A stretch of DNA of 64,000 nucleotides from positions 607,837-671,836 of the forward strand of contig WAID01000010.1 of NCBI GenBank assembly GCA_016584495.1, in the 5' to 3' direction. Below, in pieces: positions 46,349-58,875 of this stretch (position 1 is the first letter of the stretch; every line of letters begins with the position of its first letter). The position numbers were made by a program, and so were the translations under genes. Source of the DNA: Celoporthe dispersa. Its lineage: Eukaryota; Ascomycota; Sordariomycetes; Diaporthales; Cryphonectriaceae. The notes beneath the pieces are model-generated. The model made no database searches. It was not told where the DNA came from and saw only the letters and a list, made by a program, of their open reading frames with translations.

Positions 46349-46678
46349 ATGCATAGTCTGACTCTTGCGCAGATACACAGAATCACTTTGCAGTATTCCA
46401 AGATGGAAGCTGAGTTAGATTGCACTGAGGAGAAAGCGATAGTTGCGAATGCCAAAGTGCAGCGCTTGCGATTACAGCGTCGTTTGTGGGCTTTTAAGAT
46501 AGCGCGCGCAGTACGTTGAGGTTTCAACACGATTAAGGAGTTAGAGCATATCGAGGCTGAGAAGGCTGAGGCAGAGCGCCTGGCTGCTAAAGAAGCCAAC
46601 TATAGTATCGAAGCATTAATTCCCAAAAAGCTATTCTCTAAAAGCTTCCCTAATTCTATTGTAGATAAGATTGATTAG
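46349..46678 (+). pseudogene. Antisense coiled-coil accessory ORF inside the Gypsy element
   Basis: On the strand opposite to gag-pol, close to the 3' LTR, a 109-codon frame starts ATG 46349 (MHSLTLAQIHRIT) and reaches a stop at 46676-46678. It is interrupted once, by TGA at 46517-46519 within ARAVR*GFNTIKELEHIE, where CGA is the likely ancestor (C-to-T). The amino-acid composition is rich in Ala, Glu, Lys and Arg with heptad-like spacing (EEKAIVANAKVQRLRLQRRL; EAEKAEAERLAAKEA), typical of a coiled coil. Its openness contrasts with the heavily stopped surroundings. Function is unknown; it may be an antisense gene carried by this retrotransposon family. Confidence 0.6.
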
Positions 46679-46699
46679 TCTATAGTAGACCTTAGTATT

Positions 46700-49600
46700 T
46701 TCGAGATTAATAGATCGGAAAATATAGCTAATTCATCGATTAGTTACTGATTTGATTTGACTAGTAGACCTGGTTATATTAATAGATAAATAACTAGTCA
46801 GATAGTTTGACTAGTTTCTTATTTCCCTTGATTAGTCTCGATTCTGACTAGTTTTATTCTGTCTAATCCAAGTCCTATTAATATTTCTATTACTGATAGC
46901 TAATCAAATAATTAGATTGCATCTAGTCTTTATTCTGGGTCGGAATAGCTTTCTGGGTCTATAGTTTACTAGTCTTATTTCTACTAGTATGTCTGAAGTG
47001 CCTATTATGCATTTGTAAAGTTTTCCTTAAATTCTTATGAGTTTTTACTTGCTAGGTAGCTTTTCCATTTGACAAGATATTCTTATATTATATTTATGCC
47101 TTTATATCTGAGAATCTTTTTAATTTTGTATTCTTTTTCTAGTCTTTCCATTTCGGTAGTATTGTTTGTTTTAGCGTTTTTTGCTGCAGATTCAAGCAAT
47201 GAGATATGGAAAATCGGATATAGCCTTATCCCATAAGGTAGTGCGAGCTCGTAATTAATTGGAGATATCTATCTGAGAATTTTGAAAAATCTAAGCTTTT
47301 TGTAATCAAGCTTATGCGATAATCTCTTAGTTTTGATATAATCTTTCCTTCTAATAAGATAGACTTTATTTCCCTCTTATAAGATTGGTCTCTCAATCCT
47401 TTTAGAGTTTGCATATCGAGTTATACATTCTTGAATAAATGCGAATTCTAATTATAGCCCTTTCTTGATTTTTCTAAATCTGAACGCCTTCTTTTCTATA
47501 GCTTCTGTATTTGCCTCTAGCAATGCTTTATAGTAAGCTATCGGATTATATTTGTAAAGTGCGTAGAATAGTAAAACTTTTGTAATATTAGTATCTGCAT
47601 TATTATATGCGAATTGCGTTAATAATAGCAGTTCAACTTAATTATTCTGCTCTTAGTTAATATAATATTTAAAGTATTATTCTATGATTTGGTTAGTTTA
47701 TTCTATCTATTTATCTATCTGTAGATAGAATGCAGTCGATATCTTGTATGCAGCTTTAAGCTATTTTATAAATAATATCCAGAAATATAATGCGAATTTC
47801 CTATCTCTATCTGAAATAAGTTCCTATAGTATCCTGTAATTAGCTACTATCGTTCTAAAGAATATGTATATGAGTTCTTCTGCCATACTGCTCTCTTTAT
47901 AGAATAGAAAATAAGCATATTTGCTTAATCTGCAAACTATTACTAAAATGCTATCGAATTGCATTTTAGTTAAAGATTCTTATAAAAGGGGTAGCTTGAT
48001 AATAAAGTTTAGGCTGATTGATTGCCAAATAGCTATAGGTATTGGTAAAAATTATAGTAATCTATAAGGCTTGTATTATTCTGCTTTATTTTTCTTGCAG
48101 CTATTGCATATTCTAAGGATATCTTCTATCCTTTTTCTGAGTTCTGGAAAGTCCTAATATCTCTGGATTCTCTTATAGATTGCCCTAATTCCCTGATATC
48201 CATATGCAGATACGCTATATACATTCCTGATATATTCATTTTATTCCGCTAGAATTATATCTTCTGGATTTTTTCCTTAATATACGATTCTGAATATTAT
48301 ATTAATTTCCCATATCTATATAAGATTGCTATCCTTATCTATACTGAGAAATATTTATTCTTTAATATCTATATCTGATCGAAGATCTGATCATTTGCTA
48401 AGAGTATTTGCTCTGATATTTTCTTTTCCTGCAATATAGATAATCTTAATATCGAATTAGGAAAGGAATTCTGCCTATCGAACTTATTGTCTATTAAGAA
48501 CTTTGATTATAGTGAATATTATAAAGTTTTTATAATCTATAAATACCTTAATTAGCAATTTTGCTTCGATCAGATAATATTATTATTTCTGGAATGCATA
48601 CACTATTGCTATAAATTTCTTATCTAGAATCCCATATTATAATTCTAGCTTACTGAATTTCTTCGAAAAGTTTGCTATAAGTTTTAGCTATCTTTAATCG
48701 TCTCTTTGGATTAGTTCTGTACTATATCCATATTCTAATACATTAGATATAATCTCGAATTCTTATATTGGATTAGCTTCTTCGAGGATTAAATCTTTCG
48801 CAATCTTAGCCTTAATAGTCTCAAAAGCTTTCTATTCTTCCTTATCCTATCGAAATATTTTGCTTTTTCTTTATTAGATTTATCAATAGTTTAGCAATTA
48901 TCAAGTAATTGCTAATAAACTATTGATAAAAATTCTGCATATCCGAAGAATGCTCTAATATCTTTTACTATCTTAAGGATTGGCTAATTGCGTAATGCTT
49001 CGATCTTATCTTTCTGCATCTATATATAGCCTAGCTTAATAGTATATTCGAGATAATCAACTTTTTGAATATGAAAGTAATTTTTGATTAATTCTATAAG
49101 AAGTTTATTATCTTAAAGCATTTGTAAGATTATCTATATATGCTTCCTATATTTCTTATAATCCTTAGAATAAATGAGTATATTATCGAGATAAGCAATA
49201 ATGAAAATATTAAAGTATTTATATAGAATATAATTAGTTATTTCTTAGAAAGATACAAATGCATTGATTAATCCAAAAAGTATAATCTAGTATTCGAAAT
49301 GTTTATAGCGAGTCTTGAAAGCTATCTTCCATTCTTCTCTTTCCTTAATGCATATATAATAGTAATCTTTTTTAAGATTGAATACTATAAACTATTATAT
49401 ACTATATAATCAATCTTTGAGCTTCTTAATAAGCAATAAAAAGTATCGATTTTTAATAATAATATTATTAAGCTATCTATAATCTACGCAAAATCTAAGT
49501 TTGCTGTTTTTCTTAGATATAAATATTATAGAATATCCTATTAGGAATTATAATAGTCTGATATATTCTTGCTTGAGATTTTTATCTAAATACTCTCTAA

Positions 49601-52500
49601 GTATTTCGAATTCTGCTTTATTCAGGCTATAAATTGGCTTAAATCCTGGTTTAATCCCTTCCTTTAGAAGGATCTTGTAGTCGAATAGTCTATATTTTGA
49701 AAATCCATTTTTGAACTTTCTCAAGAATAATTCTATAAATTCTTAGTATTTTCTTGGAATTCTCTTGAATATTGGTATAGGTTTTTCTTCAATTTCTGCT
49801 ATTTAGAGAAATAGGAGATATTATTAAGTATTCTTTTTCTTATTTTAGAATGCTTTCGAGCAGCTTCCCTATAGGCTATTGGTCATACCGAGCTTTAATT
49901 ATCTCTTTTCTCTTATTAAGCAATCCAAATCGATATTTATAATCTATTATAGCCTATTAATTCCTTTTCTTAGAGAACTAATCTCTTTATAGTTCCAAAA
50001 TCTATACTTATCGCTTTATAATATGCTTTTTCTTTATATCCAGCTGCTATCTATTATAGTATATGATTTATTTTCAATTTTTTTTCGTAGATTTGAAGAT
50101 TCTATAATCCTTCTCTATAAGCTATTAGTCTTTGCTGATTTGAAGATATATATAGATCTATTTGAATGCCTTTTTTTTAGATTATACTTAATAACTAAAT
50201 CCTGCCCTTCGCCTTTAATTGCAATTGTTTTTTTGGGTATAGCTTATTCTTAAGAGATCTAGCTAATAGTCCAATCGATTTAAGAATTATACTTTTTAAG
50301 CTAAAGAAATCTTAAAATTAGCGCATATTATACTATATCTATAATATCAAAAATAATATATATTATAAAGCTTTGGATAAATACTAGTAGATAATCAGTC
50401 TCTATATTTATAATACTCTAATTATATAAGATAAGTTTTCCTTCTATAGTGCTAAAAATGTAAGATTCTTTCTTATACTGCTATAATATCTATATTATAT
50501 TGACTATTTATAATAAAATATAGTTTTCTTAAGCGCTATTATCCAATAATGCGCAATATCTTTATCTATTAATAATTGTATTAAATATAATATATATATA
50601 ATCCTTCTTGACTATTATATATAGAAATCTTACTAATCTAGATTATTTATTATTCTTTACGAGCGATCTTTTTTTTTTTGGGAATTAAATTGCTTATTTT
50701 GCGAATCTCTTTGCTTGCTAATAATTATACTAGCGCTTTTTCTTCTAATCTTAATCGCTATACTATATATCTGCTTTCTTTTATTTATAGATCTCGTATA
50801 CTCTAATAATGCATTGCTACTATTTGATATACTTATTGATATATGCTTCTAGAAAGTCGTTTAGATATCTGATCTATGCATATCTCTAAATATAGTCGAA
50901 TTTCTTTATAAATTTGATATTTAATTCTTCAATAATATGAATAATCTTATTCTATTCCCTAATTAGGAAGCATTTATTCTCTATTTTCTCTATAAAGTAT
51001 ATCTTATAGCTATAATATATATAAGAGATTTATGCAATCTTATAATGCTTTCTATAATAATAGGCGATCTTAAAGTCTTTATGCTTAAAAGCTTCTGCTT
51101 TTTAGAAGAATATATAAGTGAAGATCTCTTTGAATTATCATACTCGGATAATATACTTAGTTTATTCCTATCTCAAATTTTATATTAATATCTTTTCGTA
51201 TGCTATTTGCTTTTAGCTAATATCCTCATTTTCTATTTTGGGAGTCTCTAGTCATAGTAGCTTATTTGGCTGCCTATTTGATAGATCTTCTTGCCCGAGT
51301 ATTTCTGATACTATGCTTTCCGAATCTGATTTTTTGATAAAAAGTTGCATCTAATATCCTAAAGGAAACTTTCCTTTATTCTTTTCCGTTATTTAGATTT
51401 TTTCTAACTGATTATCTACTACTTGATTATTTATCAGATTAGACGAACAATCTGAATCGCTATTCTATAGAATTATATTATAGAGTAGACTATATTGTCT
51501 TATAGCAAGTTGCTTTTTTCTTTTTAAGCTTTCTAAGAAACTATTCTAAGCTTTCCTTTTCTGCAAGATGCAGTAAGCATTTATTATTATAACAGAATAT
51601 CTAATTAAGATATTTATAGGCAATAGGGTTTGTTGCTTGCTCAAGTAGATAATTGTTGCTTAGCTGATTAGATTCCTATTATTCTATAATATTTGCCTAT
51701 TATTCTTCCTAGATAGGTTGCTATCTAAATTTCTTAGATTGCCTATAATTGCGTGCGAAGTATTCTAGTTTCTTATAATTGAAGCATCCTCTATTGCTTT
51801 TGCGAATATTGCGATTTATAGTATCGAATTCTATAGATCCAGTATAAATACTGCTATTTTGGGAAATATTATATTGCTTCTTCTAATATTGGAATTTCTT
51901 GCTCAAATTGGCTTGGATTCTCCAAATCTAGCCTTCTCTTTTCTTAGATTTCTCTATCTATTATTTATATAGGCGGTTATCAATGCGGATTGCCTGATTC
52001 GAAAACATTGCGAAGTCTTCCAGCTAATCCTATTTGGAGATTTTATTTTTGATTTTATCTTTGAATCTCTTATAATAGTATTCTATAAAGTTTTTATCTT
52101 CCTATAGGAGCTATACTAAAAGCTATTTAAATCTAATTATATAGGCTGAGGCTGATTTATTCTGTTTTAGATCTATAAATTGTTAAGCTATAATGCATTC
52201 TTTATTTAGATTATTGAAAGTTTCCTTAAAAGCTTTCTTAAAACTTGCGAAAGAATCAAATATATTCTTAATATTCTAGTTGCGTATATTAAGATTGTTC
52301 TAATGCTCCAAATAGTTGCGCAGAGAAGATTCGTACTAAATAAGGGTATCTTTTTCGAAGCGAGTTCCAGTAAGAATGACTTTTTCATGCTCAGAAGTGA
52401 ATTGGGCAGTATAGTATAGGAAGTACGCTTTGCAATAGGTAAGGAATCTGTAAAGTATCTTCTGCGCTCCATTATATATAATTGGCTTATTTATCTTATA
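46700..52500 (-). pseudogene. Degenerate gag-pol of the nested Gypsy element
   Basis: Order on the minus strand is gag (from about 52500), protease/RT/RNase H, integrase, and a C-terminal region near 46900-47400. Recognisable residues include the RT catalytic motif seen as YLDN (YLDD expected; Asp to Asn is a G-to-A change) and the integrase block around LNFIIKLP where DFITGLP is usual. Stops are mostly TAA and TAG where CAA, CAG or TGG are expected. No intact ORF above 90 codons remains. Confidence 0.75.
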
Positions 52501-53170
52501 TGCCTTATTCATTATAATAGGAACCGGATTATTATTCTATTATTATAGAGTACAAATTTGCTTCTGAAGATTAGTAATAGCGTTGATTATCTATTTATGT
52601 ATAAGCTTGTAAGTAAATAAAATGGGCGTTTGAGAAGCTATCGTATTCTGTATTGCTTAAGAGGATAATATTGAACTTTTCTTAAATAAGAATTATCAAA
52701 ATATAATAAGCATTATAGTAATCCGAAAATCCCTAAGTACTAATTGGGTTTATATTAGCAAGAAAGATATCAAAAGTATTAAGTTTTTGAATACGAAACT
52801 ATACAAATCCTAATAAGCAATGCAAGTATTCACTGCCTTTGGGGGCTATTCAATATATAAGACTGAATATTTAGATTAATAATTGAAGAGCTATATATTA
52901 AATCTATCTACTAGTAATAAGTGTGTTCTTATATATTTAGCTCTTTAGTCTTAGACTGATAAAGTCGAAGCTGATTGCTTCGGTCCGAGGTAGCATCGAC
53001 GGGATCGACGACGGTCCTGTCGGTCCAAACCCTAACCCTTGCTTACGTAATCCTGTATGTCCATTTCTGCACTAGAGTGTTGGACTCTCGGCTCCTGAAG
53101 GTCCGTTCCGAGTAGCCTGAGTGCTGTGCCATTTCCCTGTCGTGACCTGCATGTTGGATGGGTCATAACA

Positions 53171-54030
53171 CTCTGCAATATATTACTAGTAGTAAAGCTA
53201 TTATTTATAATATAAGTAATACTTAGATTGATAACTGAAAAGCTATATATTAAATCTATTTAATAGTAATAAATATATTCTTATATATAAAGTAAGCTTT
53301 GCATTGAGTAATAAAAGATTAGAGAAAGCTTTTATTGCTTTTGAATAGAATAAGCTTATTTATCTTATAAGCTTTAATAGCATTGGAAGCTTCTAATTGC
53401 GCAATACAGTTTTGGAGAGCTATAATAATATTAGCCGAGTTCTGAATAAGAATGCTAATAATAGAGGAAGATAATCCATTGCGAGAAGCTATTGTATTTC
53501 CGATATTATTCTAGAAAGAATATATTAAATCATTCTTGAATAAAAATTGTTAAAATATAATAAGTATTGCTATAGCTTAAGCATCTAATAAGTATATAAA
53601 GAGTTTATACTAGCAAGAGCGATATCGAAATATAATTCAAAATAAATATCGGAAACGTTTGAATATTATTGCAATATATTATTAGTAATAAAGCTATTAT
53701 TTGTAATAGAAATAATATTTAGATTGATAACTAAAAAGCTATATACTGAATCTATTTATTAATAATAATCGTATTCTTATATATCTAGCTTTTCAGTTCT
53801 GCCTATGATGTTTATGTTCCGATTATTGCTAAGCAAGTTTCTGAATCGTTCGCTTAGCGATTGATTCTTTATAGGCGGCGGGTTCTGAATCCTAATCCTT
53901 GCTTATGTAATCCTGCATTCTCATTTCTGCATTAGAGTATTGGACTCTCGGCTTCTGAAGGTCCGTTTCGGGTAGCCTGAGTGCTATATCATTTCCCTAT
54001 CGTAATCTGCATGTTGGATGAATTATAACA
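53171..54030. mobile_element. Remainder of the outer family-1 element with large internal deletion
   Basis: 53171-53287 continues the split outer LTR. 53288-53555 resembles the last 270 bp of internal sequence next to the LTR of the nested element (AAGTAAGCTTTGCATTGAG compared with AAGTACGCTTTGCAATAGG near 52430). 53556-54030 is a second LTR of the family (475 bp, RIP-altered start TATAATAAGTATTGC, end ATTATAACA). The outer element is thus LTR, gag-proximal scrap and LTR, with pol deleted. Confidence 0.7.
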
Positions 54031-54038
54031 CAATCAAT

Positions 54039-54107
54039 CGATTGACGGCTCAGTTTTTCGACTGACAGCCCAGTTTTTCGATTGACGGCCCAGTTTTTCG
54101 ATTGACA
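54039..54107 (+). repeat. 20-bp tandem repeat, about 3.4 copies
   Basis: The unit is CAGTTTTTCGATTGACGGCC. Copies start at 54051, 54071 and 54091, with a partial copy in front; the first full copy has ACTGACAGCC for ATTGACGGCC. It directly follows the end of an LTR at 54030. CGATTGA also recurs just outside (54120). Confidence 0.85.
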
Positions 54108-54302
54108 ATGGCCAATAGATCGATTGATGCTGCCATTAGCGTCTAATCCTGGTCAACTGACGCCAGCTCCGCTATTAATGCTTTTTTATCCGCCATTGAT
54201 TGAATGCAGCTATCTCTGCCAATTCGATTAACGCTAAGCTATCTTTTCATTAGTCTCGAGCTGCGGGTAATTGTGGATATATCAATGCATTGATTTTGTT
54301 TA

Positions 54303-54497
54303 TTACATACGTATTAGGCTAGATAGATAAATCGCTTCATTTTCGAGAATTTCTTTCGATTTATTATAAAGAAAAAAATTCAATCTAGCTAGCTTCTTCT
54401 TTCTAAACTCTATTATAACACGCTCAAGAAAAAAAGATACGTTTAAAGAAGCTGCATATAATTTGAATGCATTAATATAACAAGCTTTTATAGCCAA
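54303..54497 (-). pseudogene. Possible Fot1/pogo-type transposase N-terminal scrap
   Basis: The 64-codon minus-strand frame (AIKACYINAFKLYAASLNVS; FLERVIIEFRKKKLARLN) resembles the helix-turn-helix start of fungal pogo/Fot1 transposases, which read AIxAYxxGxFxSIRAAAxxY. The match is weak and RIP-altered. The neighbourhood is repeat-rich. Chance similarity is possible. Confidence 0.3.
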
Positions 54498-54696
54498 ATT
54501 GCTGCTAATCTAATCAATTCTGTCAAATTAATAAGCTTTGCTTACTTTATTTATTCAAAAACATCTAAAAAATCGCTACTGGTTTTATTGTCTTTATATA
54601 TAAGCTATTAAGAGATGGGAAAGAAGCTGAAAACGGAATCTATATCGCTTTATTGAATACTTCTTTCTTTATATTTTTTTTCTTTATTCTAGCCAG

Positions 54697-55012
54697 TGTT
54701 GTGATAGCCAGTGGAGTGGACCTCAGGACATGGAATGTAGGTAGGTCCTGAGGTTGTTCAGATATAAGAGTGCAGCCCCTATTCATTTTTTTTCTACGCT
54801 TAGACAGAAATAATAAGCAATCTTCCCTTCTTTTTCTCAATTTGAGCCCTCTAGACAGATCTAAAGCAGGCTTTTCACTCTGATCTTATGCATATATAGC
54901 CTTTATTTGTTATCGTCTTTATAATCGATTCAGCATGCTTAAATTGCATAAGCCCTTGCCTATTGCTTTGATATTCGTCTTTTCATACGATAGCGCTCGA
55001 AATTCTGATTTA
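54697..55012 (+). repeat. LTR, family 2 (5' LTR)
   Basis: 316 bp, nearly collinear with 62917-63231 and, in reverse, with 55098-55414 and 7514-7824. Many C-to-T and G-to-A differences from the GC-richer 55.1-kb copy are consistent with RIP. Confidence 0.8.
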
Positions 55013-55097
55013 ATAGTACAGTGAGTATAAATTTAGCTATTTAAGCTAATAGTTTAAAGCTATCTTTATTATAGCTTATGAGAGCTAGTAATAGTAG

Positions 55098-55414
55098 TGA
55101 ACCAGAACCTCGGGCGCCGTCGCACGAAAGGACGAACGTCAAGGCAATGGGCAAGGGCTCGTGCAACCCAAGCGTGCTGAATCGGTCACAAGGACGACAA
55201 CAAACGAAGGCCACACGTGCACAAGGTCAGGGTGAAAAGCCTGCCTTAGACCTGTCCAGAGGGCTCAAATTGAGAAAAAGAAGGGAAGATTGCTTGTTAT
55301 TTTTTTCTCTAAGCGTAGAAAAAAAATGAACGGGGCTGCACTCTTATATCTGAACGACCTCAGGACCCACCTACATTCCATGTCCTGAGGTCCACTCCAC
55401 TGGCCACCACAACA
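55098..55414 (-). repeat. Solo LTR, family 2, duplication GTAG, with empty-site paralogue
   Basis: 317 bp from TGAACCAGAACCTCGGGCG to CCACCACAACA, in reverse orientation to the LTR 85 bp to its left. GTAG flanks it on both sides (55094-55097 and 55415-55418). The matching unoccupied sequence exists at 63300 (AATAGCAGCAAATTATATTT), where the insertion and one GTAG-equivalent are absent. It keeps a high GC content, unlike its surroundings. Confidence 0.9.
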
Positions 55415-55418
55415 GTAG

Positions 55419-58400
55419 CAAGTTATATTCTATAAATAAATATACTTTTTTCCTTAATATTCTTTTCTTTTAATTATTTTATTTGAATATTAATATTCGA
55501 TAAACTGCATATTATGCTTAGACTCTAGATTATGCCTGAAGCTTTTCGAAAAGAGGCAAAGGCTGGATAGAGAAAAGATAGTATAAATTTTGATCAGCAA
55601 GCAATAAACGAATTATTGAATCTGCATACTAATATTATAAAAAAACGAATTCCTTTTTCTATAATTTCTTATTATTCTTATATAAAATCCTGCATATTTT
55701 AGACTTATATATACTAATATAAATATGATTTTAATAAGAATAGATTTTTAATTAGAATAATAAATATTATACTTTTATTGAATAATATTCTATAATAAGA
55801 AGCGAGATAGATAGTCAAGCTTCTAATTCGAATAATGCAATTTATTAGAATATATATAGCTAAATTATTTATTTGAATTAAAGATTTATTAATTATAATA
55901 TTATAAAGAAGAAAAATAAGAAATATTAGAAATAAAAAGAGATTCAAATATATAGCAAATAGAAATAAAGATATATAATAATTAGGCTGAAATCCGAATT
56001 ATGCGAGATGCTTTATACTTATTTAGCAAAAATAATATTAGTTAATATAATAATTAATAAAAACAATTTCTATTAAGCGCAAAATAGCTTATTCATTTGC
56101 TTACTATCTGCTTTTAATATCTTACTATTTATATACTAGTTTGCTTATTAATCTTTAATATTAATACTTTTTGCTTTACTAAACTAATCTTCTAATTAGA
56201 TTAGAGAATATTGCTATTATAGTACTGCTTGATTAGAGTTTATAATATAAATTAATAAAGAATTAATTTAGGCATTATTAATAGAAAGAAAGAATAGCCT
56301 TAATCTTAGAAAGCTTAATTAAAGATATTTTTGATTCTTTAAAGCTTTTTTTAGCAGCTGATATAAATCGAATTTCAGATTTCTATCTTATAATAAGCTA
56401 ATAGAAGCAAATCTTACTCTATTCTCTTAAATCGAAGTTTCTTTTTAGCTTAAGCACTTTAATTAATAATATAAGATTAAAAGCATTAGAAATAATAAAG
56501 CTTTCAATTTTATAAGAGATTATTATATAAATTCGATTATAATAAATAAAATAGAGCGCTATATTATAAATGCTAATATTTGAAAAAATCAGAAAAACTA
56601 ATTATTTATTACTTATCAATCTTAAGATTATTTTTAAGCTTATATACTAAAATAAGAATACTTTAATATTTTGAATAATTGTTTTATTATAGATATTGCT
56701 AGTCTATAATTATTTATTATCGATTATAATAATGCTTTAATTTATTTTAGGATTCGGGAAAACTAGCTTATTGCTAAAACTTAAATAAAACTTTTTCAAT
56801 ATAAATAAAGTATTTTAGAATTAATTATAGTATTATTGCTGAGAATATTATTAATAAGATATAGCCTTTTTTTATAAAAAAGTTTCTCTTAATTTATAAA
56901 GAGATATTTTAAGAGAAAATTTAAAATTAATTTGTATATAAAGCTATTAATCTCAAATTTAATTAGCTAATTTAATTTCAATCTCTATTATAGCTAATAT
57001 TTGAATAGATTATATTTATTTTTATATTTCGACTAATATATATAGCTTCTAATTAAAATATAGATTAAGAATAGCAATTTATAAATCTTTTGCATTATCA
57101 ATTTTTTTAAGAAATAGCTATATTAGCTAAATAGATTCTGAAATATAAGAGTATTTAGAAGAGTAATTAAGACTTAGCGGATTTGGCTTTCAAAATAGAA
57201 TAGCTTCGGATTAATCAGATTGCTATAGCTTAATCTCTGAAGAAATAAGGAGAAAATCTTAAGCAGATTTATAGAATTTTCTATAAATAGACAAAAGCTT
57301 TTCAAATTATCTCTTAATAGCTAAGCTATCTAAAGATAATTATTTCTTAGAAGCTAGTATAAAGCAAAATTAATTTTTTCTAAGCGAGTATTATCTATAT
57401 AAGCCTTAAGGAGAAAAGTAAGATTTATATAGAGATATAGCAAATAGAGATTAATAATATTCTTAAGAAAGATAGAATTATTAGAAGATACTATAAATGC
57501 GATTCTAAATCTTATAATACTTATAAGTATATCGAGCTTAATATTCTTATAAATAATAGTATTTATTATACCTTAGCTTTATCTAAATCTGAATAGCATT
57601 TTAGCAATCGGATAGAATTTCTTAACTCGAAATCTATATTAATATTATATAGATAGATTATATTTGCTAGAAATAATTCTAATATAGGCATCTTTTGCTT
57701 AATTTTTGGTATTTATGAGAAATATTGAAAAAAAAGCTTCAATAAACTATAAATTGCTTAATATATTAGCTTAGTTAAGAAAGATAAAAAATAGTAAAGC
57801 AATATAAAGCTAGCTAAGAATAAGATTTTATAGAAAGAGATAGATTCTATTCCAAAATATATAAGCTAATATTAGATTAATAATATTAAATTTCTTAATA
57901 TTAATAAAGAAATTGAGATTAGCAATATTTATCTTACTTTTTATAAAGCTTAATTATATCTCTTAAAACTCTTATCTAATATGAATTTTGTTAATATTAG
58001 GCTTATTTAAGGCTAAATTAATATTAATAAAGCTAAAAAGCGCAGAATTGATAAGATAGCTTAAGATTCTAGTAAAATCGATAGAGAAAGAGATATAATA
58101 AATATTAAAATCCCAAATTAGTTAATAATTAAGAAGCTGCTTAATATTAGGAAGCTATCTAATGCTGGATAAGCAAAGCTTATTGCTTAGGCTATCTATA
58201 ATAAATTTTTGAACTAATTTCTGAACTATCTTCTCAAAATTTCCAGGAGAGAAATAATTATTATAATACCTAGATAGAAAGCTTAATTAATTTATAATCT
58301 TTAAAGAATCAATTTAGAAGCTTAAGAGATTATTAATTTTGATAAGAATCTAAGTGCAGACTTATATAGATTATCGAATATTAGTTTAATATCTATTCCT

Positions 58401-58419
58401 CAAAAAAAGCTTCAGATTT
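55419..58419 (+). other. AT-rich internal retroelement region (gag and early pol)
   Basis: From about 55530 plus-strand words such as CGAAAAGAGGCAAAGG and AGCAAGCAATAAACGAATTA recur at 63440-63520, so this is the start of the internal region of the element. Stops occur in every frame and no protein domain can be read with confidence before the RNase H block. Confidence 0.5.
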
Positions 58420-58875
58420 TGATGCACACCTATTTAACTGTGTTTGCCGTACTATTCTGCCAGTCAAGGCACGTATATTCTTTTGCATAGTATAGTGGTC
58501 TAGTGCATCAATTGGTAGCTACGATGGGTCTGTGCAAAAGAAATGCGGAGGTTTGCTATTCGAACCTGGCTTACTCAGCTTTTCGAGGTCCCGGGATTGA
58601 ACCCCCTTGACTACAGGGATACGCCGGCGAGACGTGGTAGCGGCAGGCTTGGGAACCCTGACCCCACCCGACGTAGGTCCTTGGAGAGACCAATAGGAAG
58701 AAAGCTTGCGATCGGACCCTTCCTTCGAGTTGAGAGCGCAAGGCCCTTGCGAGGATGCAAGCTTCTCTTCTGTGCGGCGGCAATTGATGCACACCTATTT
58801 AACTGTGTTTGCCATACTATTCTGCCAGTCAAGGCACGCATATTCTTTTGCATAGTATAGTGGTCCAGTGCATCA
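58420..58875 (+). mobile_element. TRIM-like mini LTR retroelement, 456 bp, duplication GATTT
   Basis: Two direct repeats of 91 bp (58420-58510 and 58785-58875) start TGATGCACACC and end GTGCATCA, giving 8-bp terminal inverted repeats with TG..CA ends. They differ at only three sites, all transitions. They flank a 274-bp GC-rich core without coding capacity. The 5-bp duplication GATTT is at 58415-58419 and 58876-58880. Two bases after the left LTR, TGGTAGC (58513-58519) could serve as a primer-binding site for an initiator-Met-type tRNA. This is the layout of terminal-repeat retrotransposons in miniature. It sits within RIP-mutated Gypsy sequence but is itself hardly mutated. Confidence 0.88.

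Larger units (their letters stand above)
45595..53170 (-). mobile_element. Full-length Ty3/Gypsy retrotransposon, nested, duplication CTCTG
   Basis: The LTRs are 45595-46062 (468 bp) and 52702-53170 (469 bp), both with TG..CA-type ends (allowing RIP changes). The 5-bp target duplication CTCTG is present at 45590-45594 and 53171-53175. The coding strand is minus, so the 52.7-53.2-kb LTR is the 5' one. Gag-like sequence lies at about 51900-52500 (FETFGNLN-type block), reverse transcriptase has FIIAYLDNILI near 49170-49205, and integrase has PYRLL, WQSISLNFIIKLPL and FDSILVIV near 47880-48080. All frames carry many stops and the internal region is extremely AT-rich, fitting RIP inactivation. It inserted into an older LTR of the same family. 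Confidence 0.9.

Noticed and set aside
55714..55947. 77-codon Ile/Leu-rich minus-strand ORF
   Set aside because: Composition only reflects extreme AT content; the region is retroelement internal sequence also present at 63.6 kb.
58519..58860. Overlapping ORFs of 73-105 codons on both strands
   Set aside because: They are open only because the TRIM core is GC-rich; they extend into the LTRs and overlap in four frames.
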